23,037 nt of DNA from a virus. A program made the translations under genes and the position numbers. Shown in pieces: positions 13,375 to 21,039 of the stretch (its first letter is position 1; each line of letters opens with the position of its first letter). The notes below the pieces were generated by a model. That model saw nothing but the letters and a program-made list of their open reading frames with translations, was not told the DNA's origin and did no database searches. The stretch is from IMG/VR virus record IMGVR_UViG_3300034198_004571, positions 1 to 23,037 of that record, one strand, 5' to 3'.

Positions 13375-15203
13375 TGGCAGCGAACCCGTACACATCAGCA
13401 CAAGCGCCCGGTGGCATCACCAGCCTGATCGCACCGGACATCGCAGTCCAGCAGCAGCAACTGGCTCGCCAGCAGCAACTGGCCGACATGCTGCGCCAGC
13501 AAGCGATGGAAAACGACGGCGGCACGCAAGTGATCAACGGGTGGGCCGTGCAGAAAAGCCCATTCGAGCATCTTGCCAAATTGGGTCAGGCGTACTTCGG
13601 CAAGGGGATGCAAGACGACATCGACACCAAGAACTTGCAATTGTCCAAAGAATACGCAAGCGTCATGGCCGACAAGTTGAACCATCCACCGGGTTCGACA
13701 CCATTGCCGGTTGCTTCTGCTGATACGCCTACAACCTCAGCCCCCATGTCAATTGGTCCCACTGTGGACAACGCCGCAAGGATGGATGCGGCTGTGGCTT
13801 CTGGCGCACCTCGTGCCGCAGCTTTGGCACAAGCGCTGTCCGGGCAAACTGCTGCCTCGTCTGCGCCCGTACAGCCCTCCAGCTCACCCGCGCCCACCAA
13901 CAACTTTGACATGGCGCATTTGCAATACGCCGCTCTGCTGAACGGGTTGAGCCCTCAAATGGCCAACGCTTATGCCAAGCAGTTTGAAGCACCAGATCAG
14001 CAACGGCTGGATTCCTATTTGGGCGTTTCAGCCGCTCAACGCCGAGACCTCAATCTGGCAGCAGCTCGCAAGGAAGGCACGCAAGCACTCATCCCCGGTC
14101 AGACCAACGTGCTGCCTGATGGCAGCAGGATCGTTGCTCCGAACTTTGAGACGGGCATGGCGGGCGGGTTTGGCCCAGACGGCGCTCCAACGGTATCGGC
14201 TATTCCTGGCGCTGCCGATGCCAAGGCGGGCATGACCCGAGCCGCCACACAAGCGGAAGTGCAAGCCAGAGACGCGGGTGCATTGCCGACGCAAGTGGAA
14301 CTGAAGACGCCGACCAACATCCCAGGCGTCGGGATGGTGCAACCAGGCGTTTACATGCTGACGCCATCGCAGCAGCGCTCCATTGCCAACGGCGGCACCG
14401 ATTCTCTGTATCCAGCCAGCCCCACCGCTGGGCAGATGCCGGGTCATCCGATCACCGGCTTGTCGACGGATCGAGCGATCAGCACGATTCGAGACCCGCA
14501 ACAACGCAGCAACGTGGTGGCGGCAATAGGTGCCGGCCCAACGGTTGCGCCAATGCAAGTGCAATCTGCCGCCGATAAAAAAGGTGCGGAAGGCTTGGCA
14601 ACCTACGGGGTAGATGTGCAAAAAGACATCGACTCGCGCTTGGCATCAGCCAGCCAGCAGAACATGGACTTGCAAGAGGCGCGAGATGCGCTGCAACGCT
14701 TCCAGTCGGGCGGTGGCACAGAGTTCAAGGCAAAGCTTGCCACCATCGCTCAGGGCTTAGGTTTTAGCCAGGGCGTCGTCGACCAAATTGGCAAGGGTGA
14801 TCTGGGAGCCATTCAGCAGTTCAATGCGTCCATGTCTCGTCAGACATTGGCTGCGTTGAAATCAACGCTGGGTGCAGGCAACCCGATCCGCATGGCTGAA
14901 CTCAAGCAGTTTGAGGCATCCAACCCGCATCTGGACACTGACCCGCGAGCGATGGCAAAGGTGTTCGACTTCCAAGACAAGCTGTACAAGGATGTCAGAA
15001 CCGAGCGGCGCGAATTCAGCAACTTCGTCAAAGGTGGCGGTGCTGCTTCGGACTTCCCCGGCTACTGGGCAGAGCAACGCTCGAAGCTCGGGTTCACCAA
15101 TCCGACGGGCACCAGCCAGCCGACCAATGCAGTCAAGCCAACGATCACGTTGGACGACATCGCCGCAGAAATCCAACGTCGCAAAACGCAAGGGGCCAAG
15201 TAA
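13374..15203 (+). CDS. Probable internal virion (ejection) protein, 609 aa
   Basis: The start chosen is ATG 13374 (GGAG at 13363-13366), overlapping the previous stop; GTG 13371 one codon earlier is possible. The N-terminus (PGGITSLIAPDIAVQQQQLA, RQQQLADMLRQQAM, VINGWAVQKSPFEHLAKLGQ) is a pattern I recall from ejection-region proteins of podoviruses. Residues 110-180 are a low-complexity Pro/Ala/Ser linker. Residues 395-550 are helical (NMDLQEARDALQRFQSGGGT, TEFKAKLATIAQGLGF, RAMAKVFDFQDKLYKDVRTE). It lacks beta-fibre features and membrane helices. It probably travels inside the head and enters the cell with DNA. The next gene starts directly after the stop (TAAATG), pointing to paired production. 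Confidence 0.72.
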   Translation: MAANPYTSAQAPGGITSLIAPDIAVQQQQLARQQQLADMLRQQAMENDGGTQVINGWAVQKSPFEHLAKLGQAYFGKGMQDDIDTKNLQLSKEYASVMADKLNHPPGSTPLPVASADTPTTSAPMSIGPTVDNAARMDAAVASGAPRAAALAQALSGQTAASSAPVQPSSSPAPTNNFDMAHLQYAALLNGLSPQMANAYAKQFEAPDQQRLDSYLGVSAAQRRDLNLAAARKEGTQALIPGQTNVLPDGSRIVAPNFETGMAGGFGPDGAPTVSAIPGAADAKAGMTRAATQAEVQARDAGALPTQVELKTPTNIPGVGMVQPGVYMLTPSQQRSIANGGTDSLYPASPTAGQMPGHPITGLSTDRAISTIRDPQQRSNVVAAIGAGPTVAPMQVQSAADKKGAEGLATYGVDVQKDIDSRLASASQQNMDLQEARDALQRFQSGGGTEFKAKLATIAQGLGFSQGVVDQIGKGDLGAIQQFNASMSRQTLAALKSTLGAGNPIRMAELKQFEASNPHLDTDPRAMAKVFDFQDKLYKDVRTERREFSNFVKGGGAASDFPGYWAEQRSKLGFTNPTGTSQPTNAVKPTITLDDIAAEIQRRKTQGAK

Positions 15204-17324
15204 ATGGCTGATCTTTCCGCGCTGTCTGATGACGACTTGATCAAGCTGTACCAGCAGGTCAGCGCATCGCCCGCTCCGGCATCCGAAACCCAATGGCAAC
15301 GAGACGCCGACGGCAACGTGAGCGGGTTTACCAAGTCAAACTTGGCCCCCAAGATGACCGACCCGTCCACGCTGCAAATCGGGCCGATGGACACAGGGAT
15401 TAAGATTCCCGGTGGCGTCAACGATGCACTGATTCGTGCCGGCAGGGGAACCGCTGACTTTTACCAAGGGGCCAAGCAAAAGGCTTTGAACTGGGCTTAC
15501 GGGAACAACTCCCCAGAAGCCAAGGGGTACACAGACAAGGTCAACGAAGAAAACGCGTTGTATGACCAAGGGCACGGTCTTGATGCTGGTTTTGACGGGT
15601 GGCGCTTGGCCGGCAACGTCGTCAACCCATCGCTGTTGCTGGGCGGTGGGGCATCCACGTTGGGGCGCTTAGGCATGGGTGTGCTGCAAGGCGGCTTGTC
15701 GAGCTATGCCAATTTCAGCAAGGACAACAACGCGCTGGACAATCTGACTCAAGCCGGCATCGGTGCGGGGCTAGGCGGCGCATTGAACGTGGGTGCCCCG
15801 TATGTAATTGACGGGGTCGTCAATCTGGCATCGGCTTTGTCCAACTACGGCAAGAAAGCCGTCAACGTCGCCACGCACGTCCCAGACTTGGTGGGTGGTG
15901 GCCTCGAGGCCAAGGTGGCGGCAATCTACGGTGCAGCGCAAAACGGGCCCGCCGCCACCAGTTGGCAATCGCTTGCTCCGACTGTGCGCGATCAGTTGGT
16001 CAGCGATGCCAAAGACATGCTGGTGCAAAACGGGCAACTCGACGTAAATGCGCTGGCACGCAAAGCATCCATCCTAGGCATCAACGGCAAGCCAACCACG
16101 GGCATGGTCACGCGCAGTCCTCTGGACTGGACGCAAGAGCGCAACTTGCAAAAGCGTCTGGCGCAAGCCGGCACATCTGATGGCGCACTAGACCCGATCA
16201 CCGCAGCACTCAAGACCAACGACACGGCCCTGAGCAATCAAGGCACCAGGATCGCCTACGAGATTTCCCCGCATGCACCCAACGACTACGCGGTCGGGCT
16301 GCAAGCGCAACGCACGATTGAAGGCATATCCAAGGCTTCACAGCGATCAGTCAGCGACCTGTACGGTCAAGTCAGGGATGCGGTCGGGGACCAATCAGGC
16401 ATTGGATACGACAACATTCTGCACAGCCTGGACACGCTCAAGGACAACGCTTACGCGCACAACTTCCACGACTCGGTGATGAACCGCTTGTCGAGTCTGG
16501 TGGGCAAGGGTCAAGACCTGACGGTCAATAAAGCCGAGGAGTTGCGTAAATTCATCGGCACGTTGCCTGACAACGTGAGCGGGGTGGATGTCACCGGCTG
16601 GAAGTCGCAAATCAGGGATGCCATCGACCACGATGTGATTGGCGCGGCGGGGCAAGACTTTTTTACTGGTGCTCGAGCCGCAGCGCGAGATCGGTTTCAG
16701 ATGCTGCACGACCCAGCCATTCAAAACCTGATCAAGTCAGGCGGCTCGCTAGGCGAAGACAAGAACGCCATGACATGGGTCAACAAGTTCGTGATGAACG
16801 GAGGCCCAGGCGACATTGCCAAGCTGCGTGATGTTTTGCAATCGCAAGGCGGACAACCTTTGTGGGACAACATCCGCGCGCTCGTTGTTCGCAATTTGCA
16901 AGACGGCGCGATCGGAGTGGATGGCAGGTTTAGCGGGGCCAATCTAAACAAGGCCATCGACAAGCTTGGGCCTGATCGCATGAGTTCATTGTTTTCACCC
17001 GAAGAACTGTCCAAGTTGCGAGGTTGGCAGGCCAACGCTCATGCAATGACCGTGGAGCCTCCGTATTCCGGCGTCAACCATTCGGCCAGCGGCACATTTT
17101 TGAGTGCGGCGGAGAACCTGCCTTGGGGTGCTGGCTCGTTGGCGCGCAAGCTCAACGAAGGCAACGCTGTCAACGATGTGCTGAGAGCGGTGGCGACCGG
17201 CGCAGGAGACGCGCAATCAAAAGCAACAGCCAAAGCTCAAGCCACTGCCGACATGATCCGGCGCTGGCTTCCAAGCGTTGGCCCCGGAACGCTGCCGGCT
17301 GGGGTACAGAACAACCAGCGTTAA
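15204..17324 (+). CDS. Large internal virion/ejection protein, 706 aa
   Basis: ATG 15204 follows the previous stop without a gap; AAGGGG lies upstream. The N-terminus (ADLSALSDDDLIKLYQQVSA) is the short acidic helix typical of large ejection proteins in podoviruses. Residues about 137-215 contain Gly/Ala/Leu-rich hydrophobic stretches (NPSLLLGGGASTLGRLGMGV, LTQAGIGAGLGGALNVGAPY, VIDGVVNLASALSNYG) that could insert into the host membrane after ejection. The rest is long helical sequence, with Asp/Asn/Lys-rich turns. No lytic transglycosylase motif was seen. The protein probably helps form the trans-envelope channel. Its stop codon overlaps, tail to tail, the stop of a possible small minus-strand gene. 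Confidence 0.72.
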   Translation: MADLSALSDDDLIKLYQQVSASPAPASETQWQRDADGNVSGFTKSNLAPKMTDPSTLQIGPMDTGIKIPGGVNDALIRAGRGTADFYQGAKQKALNWAYGNNSPEAKGYTDKVNEENALYDQGHGLDAGFDGWRLAGNVVNPSLLLGGGASTLGRLGMGVLQGGLSSYANFSKDNNALDNLTQAGIGAGLGGALNVGAPYVIDGVVNLASALSNYGKKAVNVATHVPDLVGGGLEAKVAAIYGAAQNGPAATSWQSLAPTVRDQLVSDAKDMLVQNGQLDVNALARKASILGINGKPTTGMVTRSPLDWTQERNLQKRLAQAGTSDGALDPITAALKTNDTALSNQGTRIAYEISPHAPNDYAVGLQAQRTIEGISKASQRSVSDLYGQVRDAVGDQSGIGYDNILHSLDTLKDNAYAHNFHDSVMNRLSSLVGKGQDLTVNKAEELRKFIGTLPDNVSGVDVTGWKSQIRDAIDHDVIGAAGQDFFTGARAAARDRFQMLHDPAIQNLIKSGGSLGEDKNAMTWVNKFVMNGGPGDIAKLRDVLQSQGGQPLWDNIRALVVRNLQDGAIGVDGRFSGANLNKAIDKLGPDRMSSLFSPEELSKLRGWQANAHAMTVEPPYSGVNHSASGTFLSAAENLPWGAGSLARKLNEGNAVNDVLRAVATGAGDAQSKATAKAQATADMIRRWLPSVGPGTLPAGVQNNQR

Positions 17325-17449
17325 CGCACGCGAAACAGCGCGTCCCGCAACTTTCCAGGCGGGAACACATACCAGAGCAAGCTGGCGGCAACTTTGATGC
17401 CGACGACGAACGCGATCACCATGAGTGATCTGTAGAACCAGTATTCCAT
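17321..17449 (-). CDS. Possible small membrane protein on the opposite strand, 42 aa
   Basis: On the minus strand an ATG at 17449 opens a 42-codon frame ending in TAA at 17321-17323. That stop overlaps the + strand stop of the ejection gene in the sequence TTAA. The peptide has one strong hydrophobic segment (about residues 6-29, RSLMVIAFVVGIKVAASLLW) with a basic C-terminal tail (PGKLRDALFRVR), so it looks like a single-pass membrane peptide. GAGAGG precedes the ATG by only three bases, a close but usable ribosome site. It almost exactly fills the gap between two + strand genes. No clear promoter was found. It might be a moron-type gene, or a chance frame. Confidence 0.4.
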   Translation of the reverse strand: MEYWFYRSLMVIAFVVGIKVAASLLWYVFPPGKLRDALFRVR

Positions 17450-17458
17450 TTGCCTCTC

Positions 17459-17482
17459 AAGCCACCTCCGGGTGGCTTTTTT
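17459..17482 (+). terminator. Rho-independent terminator before the tailspike gene
   Basis: An 8-bp perfect stem (AAGCCACC 17459-17466 with GGTGGCTT 17471-17478) with a TCCG loop runs into a six-T tract (17477-17482). It should end transcription from the ejection genes. The tailspike ribosome site follows six bases after the T-run. There is no matching T-run on the other strand, so it works in the + direction only. Confidence 0.85.
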
Positions 17483-17499
17483 CATTTCAGGAGCCAAGC

Positions 17500-19479
17500 A
17501 TGCCATTTAACGGGTCAGGCACTTTCACGCCTTACACACCGGGCAATCCGGTCGTGTCGGGTACGACGATCAGCAGCACAGCGATGAACAACACGCTGAC
17601 CGACGTGGCGACGGGGCTGTCTAACACGTTGACCCGCGACGGTCAAGGCATCGCGTCCGCCAACCTCCCGATGGGGGGCTTCAAGCACACCGGGGCGGGT
17701 GCTGCAACTGCGTCTGGTCAATACACGGTCTATGGTCAAACCGGCGCGGTGTTAGACACGGTGTTTACCCCAGCCGGAACCGGAGCCGTCGCCACTACCA
17801 CGCAGACCAAGCTGCGCGAGTCGGTGAGCGTGAAGGACTTTGGGGCCAAGGGTGATGGCACGACCGACGACACCGCTGCCATTCAAGCCGCTGACACGGC
17901 GGCAACCGCTGCGGGAAAGACGTTGTATTTCCCAGCAGGAACTTACCGAATCAACACAAGCACACGACTCTCAATGGGCGGATGCAACTGGGAAGGCGAC
18001 GGACAAAAACAAAGTGTTTTGCAGTCTGCGGCAGGAACCTATAGCGCGGCAACTTACATGGTGACTGCCAACACCCTAAGCAATTTCACCATCAGTAAAT
18101 TGGGCTTTGATGTAAGTCTGGCGACATTTACGGCGGGCTCCACTTATGGCCCGTTGCTAATGTTCTCCTGCACGAATTGGCACGTCAAAGATTGCGCGTT
18201 TATTGGACTGCAAACGTACACGCTAGGCATTTACGTCAACGGTGGCGATGCTTGGTCTATCACGGACTGTTACTTTAAAAACGCATCTCCAAGCACCAAC
18301 CAGAACCAGGCAATCAACATTCAAGTTGGGTCTGGCAAGCATATGGTTTGCCGGAACACGATGATCGGCACGGGTTTGTTTTCAAACGGGGCGGACAGCC
18401 TTTATTCCGAAAATATTGTGACCGGGTGGAAATTTGGCGGCGGCCTGACTTTTGGTCCAAACAGTAGTTGCACCAACAATCGGATCATTGGCAACTATTG
18501 CGTTGGTGGAACTGGTGCCCCCGACGTAAATGCAACTTACACCTCCGGGATTGAGTGTTGGGGGTTGTTTTCGCAAATCATCGGCAATTACTGCGCGTCC
18601 AACGCTGGAATGGGCATTGTCATTGCTGGGAACAATTCCGTAGTTAGCGGAAACACTTGCGTCAACAACGGACAAAGCTCGGCCCTTCCTGGAATCGGCG
18701 CTTATTCCAAAGTTATCTCAGCATTTACATATTCGGTGGACAAAAGTGTTATTTCTGGCAACGTATGCACGGATACTCAAGGCAGCAAAACGCAAACATA
18801 TGGCTACGCTGAATTCAGTATTTCTGCTAGCCCCATTACAGGCGTAATAGTTTCTGGAAACTACTTTTCCGGTAACTTGACAGGAACGCAATTGTTGCTT
18901 GGCACTAGCCCAACGACCAATTTTATAAACGGTGCGGTACAGGCGTCGTCGGTGGGGGTTGGAGCGGTCCCATTCAATAATGTGTCGCTAGTCACTAGCA
19001 CCAACTCCACATTGACCGGCACAGCTCAACGAGGAATTCAAGTCAATGACACGTTTTCGTCTGCGGCCACTGGGTCAGTTTACGGAGTCAGTGTTTCGCT
19101 GACTAACCAAGCCGCAACAGGCGCTTGTGCTGGGTTGGTTGTATCCAATCCTGTCCTATCGGGCGGCACGATTACAAACAACTATGGTGCTTTTATCAGC
19201 GATCTGACCAGCGGCACAAACAATTACGCTTTTCTAGGTAGCGTTACCACCGGGGCGAACAAGTGGAATTGCTACATGTCGGGCACGGCTCCGAACTTCT
19301 TTCAAGGCGCGATATGTGTCCCCGGTGGAACGCAATCAGTTTTGCAGACCATTGGCGCAGTGACATCAGGAGCAGGGGCCAACACCGGCACGCTCACCAA
19401 CTCTCCGGTCACAGGGAATCCAACAAAGTGGATTCCGTTCAACGACGCCGGAACCATTCGTTACATCCCAGCATGGTGA
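17500..19479 (+). CDS. Tailspike with pectate-lyase-type beta-helix, 659 aa
   Basis: The start is ATG 17500 with AGGAG at 17489-17493; the frame extends upstream to 17425 but crosses the terminator. Residues 1-108 look like a particle-binding head, with helical segment TAMNNTLTDVATGLSNTLTR and PMGGFKHTGAGAATASGQYT. Residues 109-130 (SVSVKDFGAKGDGTTDDTAA) are the classic entry to a pectate-lyase-3-like beta-helix, which receptor-degrading phage spikes use. Repeated helix turns follow at about 328-450 (IIGNYCVG, IIGNYCAS, VVSGNTCV, VISGNVCT, VIVSGNYF). The C-terminal 200 residues are Thr/Gly-rich and probably trimerise. The substrate and catalytic residues cannot be read. The middle of the gene is clearly lower in GC than its neighbours, which suggests domain exchange. 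Confidence 0.85.
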   Translation: MPFNGSGTFTPYTPGNPVVSGTTISSTAMNNTLTDVATGLSNTLTRDGQGIASANLPMGGFKHTGAGAATASGQYTVYGQTGAVLDTVFTPAGTGAVATTTQTKLRESVSVKDFGAKGDGTTDDTAAIQAADTAATAAGKTLYFPAGTYRINTSTRLSMGGCNWEGDGQKQSVLQSAAGTYSAATYMVTANTLSNFTISKLGFDVSLATFTAGSTYGPLLMFSCTNWHVKDCAFIGLQTYTLGIYVNGGDAWSITDCYFKNASPSTNQNQAINIQVGSGKHMVCRNTMIGTGLFSNGADSLYSENIVTGWKFGGGLTFGPNSSCTNNRIIGNYCVGGTGAPDVNATYTSGIECWGLFSQIIGNYCASNAGMGIVIAGNNSVVSGNTCVNNGQSSALPGIGAYSKVISAFTYSVDKSVISGNVCTDTQGSKTQTYGYAEFSISASPITGVIVSGNYFSGNLTGTQLLLGTSPTTNFINGAVQASSVGVGAVPFNNVSLVTSTNSTLTGTAQRGIQVNDTFSSAATGSVYGVSVSLTNQAATGACAGLVVSNPVLSGGTITNNYGAFISDLTSGTNNYAFLGSVTTGANKWNCYMSGTAPNFFQGAICVPGGTQSVLQTIGAVTSGAGANTGTLTNSPVTGNPTKWIPFNDAGTIRYIPAW

Positions 19480-19484
19480 GCGTG

Positions 19485-19775
19485 ATGGACAACCTCGAAC
19501 ACCTCCTGATCAGCATCTGTCTCCAAGCTGTCATCGGCGGCCTCACCGGCAACTGGTGGGCGGGCGCCGCGGTGTGCGCCGCGCTGTTCATCGGACGCGA
19601 GCAAGCGCAGGCCGAGTACCGCTGGATCGCTCAGTTTGGCAATGGCGACCGCGCCAAGTTGCGGTGGTGGGATGCGCTCGAACCGCGCCTGTGGAACGCC
19701 CACAACGCATTTTGGAACCTCGCCCTGCCCATCGCGTATGTGGTGTGCGCTGCCCTGTACGTCGAACTGAGGTAA
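19485..19775 (+). CDS. Small membrane protein at start of lysis cassette, 96 aa
   Basis: Two in-frame starts exist: ATG 19473, inside the tailspike gene without a ribosome site, and ATG 19485, with GGTGAG just upstream; the latter is chosen. Hydrophobic segments lie at residues 6-37 (LLISICLQAVIGGLTG then WWAGAAVCAALFIG) and 78-94 (NLALPIAYVVCAALYV). Between them is a conserved-looking polar region, GREQAQAEYRWIAQFGNGDR and WWDALEPRLWN. Small proteins with GREhAQAEYRWI between hydrophobic ends are common in phage lysis cassettes. It may be a holin or holin regulator. No enzyme motif is visible. Confidence 0.75.
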   Translation: MDNLEHLLISICLQAVIGGLTGNWWAGAAVCAALFIGREQAQAEYRWIAQFGNGDRAKLRWWDALEPRLWNAHNAFWNLALPIAYVVCAALYVELR

Positions 19776-19779
19776 CTGC

Positions 19780-20013
19780 ATGGACGTTCAAGCCCTGATC
19801 AATGTCGCCCTGTTTGCGATCTCGTCGGCCACCGGTTGGTTCGCCCGCGAGATGTGGAACGCGGTTAAGGAACTCAAAGCCGACCTCTCCAAGTTGCGTG
19901 AGGAACTGCCCAAGGAGTACATCGCCCGCGATGACTACCGCTCGGACATCCGCGAGTTGAAAGAGATGCTCACGCGGCTGTTTGATCGACTCGATCACAA
20001 GGTGGACAAATGA
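19780..20013 (+). CDS. Single-pass membrane protein with coiled coil, lysis cassette, 77 aa
   Basis: ATG 19780 follows the previous stop by four bases, with GAGG upstream. Residues 5-22 form one hydrophobic helix (ALINVALFAISSATGWFA). Residues 24-77 are a charged heptad-rich helix (EMWNAVKELKADLSKLREEL, RELKEMLTRLFDRLDHKVDK). That layout, N-terminal anchor plus coiled coil, is shared by XhlA-type lysis accessory proteins and by inner-membrane spanins. Its place before the endolysin rather than after it favours a holin accessory or antiholin role, but spanin function cannot be excluded. The next gene's ATG overlaps its stop (ATGA at 20010). Confidence 0.75.
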   Translation: MDVQALINVALFAISSATGWFAREMWNAVKELKADLSKLREELPKEYIARDDYRSDIRELKEMLTRLFDRLDHKVDK

Positions 20014-20456
20014 CCGACATGCTCTCCCCCCACTTCTCATTGTCCGAGTTGACGCACAGCGACACGGCGACCCGCAAGGGCATCAACAACACGCCACCCC
20101 CTGCGGCCATGAGCGCGCTGCTCAGGACTGCCACCGGCCTCGAAGGCGTGCGGGCTTTGCTCGGTGTGCCGGTGCTGGTTTCGTCGGGTTTCAGATGCCG
20201 TGAGTTGAACGAACTCGTCGGGGGTCAACCCCTGAGCCAGCACACGCTCGGACAGGCCGCTGACTTCACGGCACCGCTGTATGGCGACCCCGAAAAGATC
20301 GCCGTCAGGTTGATCAAGTCGGGGCTGGCCTTCGATCAACTCCTCGTCGAGTTCGGGCGCTGGGTGCATTGCAGCTTCACCGCCACGCCGCGCCGTCAGG
20401 CACTGGTCATTGATCACTCGGGCACACGCCTGTTCACCATTCCGGAGGTTGCATGA
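20010..20456 (+). CDS. Endolysin, M15 family peptidase (L,D- or D,D-carboxypeptidase fold), 148 aa
   Basis: ATG 20010 has AAGGTGG five bases upstream and an ATGA overlap with the previous gene. The protein is a compact M15-type zinc peptidase that cuts peptidoglycan cross-links or stem peptides. The zinc motif is clear: Ser76-Gln-His78-Thr-Leu-Gly-Gln-Ala-Ala-Asp85, with His78 and Asp85 as ligands, and WVH at 118-120 giving His120. Glu114 (in VEFGRWVH) fits the catalytic acid. The region SSGFRCRELNELVGG (58-72) is the usual motif before it. No signal peptide or cell-wall binding domain is present, so it should need a holin for release. The holin gene follows with another ATGA overlap. Confidence 0.88.
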   Translation: MTDMLSPHFSLSELTHSDTATRKGINNTPPPAAMSALLRTATGLEGVRALLGVPVLVSSGFRCRELNELVGGQPLSQHTLGQAADFTAPLYGDPEKIAVRLIKSGLAFDQLLVEFGRWVHCSFTATPRRQALVIDHSGTRLFTIPEVA

Positions 20457-20860
20457 GCCTTGATCCAGTATCCGCTCTGCTTGATGTAGGCGGCAAAGTC
20501 ATCGACCGCATTTGGCCTGATCCCGCGCAAGCCGCATCGGCCAAGCTCGAACTGTTCAAGCTCCAACAGTCTGGAGAGTTGCAGCAGCTCGCCGGTCAAC
20601 TCAAGGTCAACGAGATCGAGGCGGCATCGTCCAGCCTGTTCATCGGCGGCTGGCGTCCGTTTGTGGGCTGGATTTGCGGCGCTGCGCTGGGCTACACCTA
20701 CATCGCATATCCGTTGCTCCTGTGGGCCGCTGCTGCGTGGTGGCCGACTGTTCACCCGCCCATCTTGGGCAATGACGGGATGCTCTACGAGCTGCTGCTC
20801 GGCATGCTTGGCCTTGGCGGCCTGAGGACATTCGAGAAGATCAAGGGCGTTGCTTCGTGA
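20453..20860 (+). CDS. Holin, 3TM superfamily type, 135 aa
   Basis: ATG 20453 overlaps the endolysin stop; GGAGG at 20444-20448 is four bases upstream. Residues 1-60 are the polar helix typical of the 3TM holin family (GKVIDRIWPDPAQAASAKLE, LFKLQQSGELQQLAGQLKVN). GGWRPFVGWICGAALGY (65-81) is a hallmark of the family. Hydrophobic segments lie at about 68-96 and 110-125, with RTFEKIKG near the end. Holins form lesions in the inner membrane so that the endolysin reaches the wall at a set time. Together with the two membrane proteins upstream, the cassette has more membrane proteins than a minimal one. The stop overlaps the next gene's GTG start. Confidence 0.85.
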   Translation: MSLDPVSALLDVGGKVIDRIWPDPAQAASAKLELFKLQQSGELQQLAGQLKVNEIEAASSSLFIGGWRPFVGWICGAALGYTYIAYPLLLWAAAAWWPTVHPPILGNDGMLYELLLGMLGLGGLRTFEKIKGVAS

Positions 20861-21039
20861 GGTGGGGGCTCCTGCTCTGCCTGCTGCTCGCAGGCTGCGC
20901 AGCCGTGCCCATCGTCGATTGCGCCTGTGATGAAAAGCGCATCAAGTACGCCGAGCCGCTGGACGACGGACCCGAGGAAGTCACTTGCCGAAAGACCGGC
21001 CAGTACATGGTCTGCTATCCCGTCAGCGGTCGGGCATGA
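20857..21039 (+). CDS. Small Cys-rich lipoprotein, 60 aa
   Basis: GTG 20857 overlaps the holin stop. Residues 1-14 form a lipoprotein signal: Arg2, a hydrophobic run (GLLLCLLLAG) and the lipobox LAGC with the acylated Cys at 14. The mature part has 47 residues with further Cys at 22, 24, 44 and 53 and is acidic in the middle. The place after the holin and the lipobox fit an outer-membrane spanin subunit or a lysis-related lipoprotein, but it lacks the Pro-rich character and the overlapping-frame arrangement of classic Rz1. A superinfection-exclusion role is another option. The next ATG overlaps the stop as ATGA. Confidence 0.65.
   Translation: MRWGLLLCLLLAGCAAVPIVDCACDEKRIKYAEPLDDGPEEVTCRKTGQYMVCYPVSGRA

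Noticed and set aside
14028-14621. Minus-strand 197-residue frame within the 609-residue ejection gene
   Set aside because: Composition (Arg, His, Trp rich) is typical of a shadow of GC-rich coding sequence, with no supporting start.
17343-17364. Inverted repeat TCCCGC/GCGGGA with ten-base loop
   Set aside because: Only six pairs and no T-run on either strand, so it is not a convincing terminator; it may be chance.
17425-17499. Upstream extension of the tailspike
   Set aside because: It would place a transcription terminator inside the coding region, and ATG 17500 has a strong ribosome site.
17500-19479. Diversity-generating retroelement acting on the spike, as in phage BPP-1
   Set aside because: No reverse transcriptase, template repeat or C-type-lectin variable region was seen; the spike has a beta-helix body.
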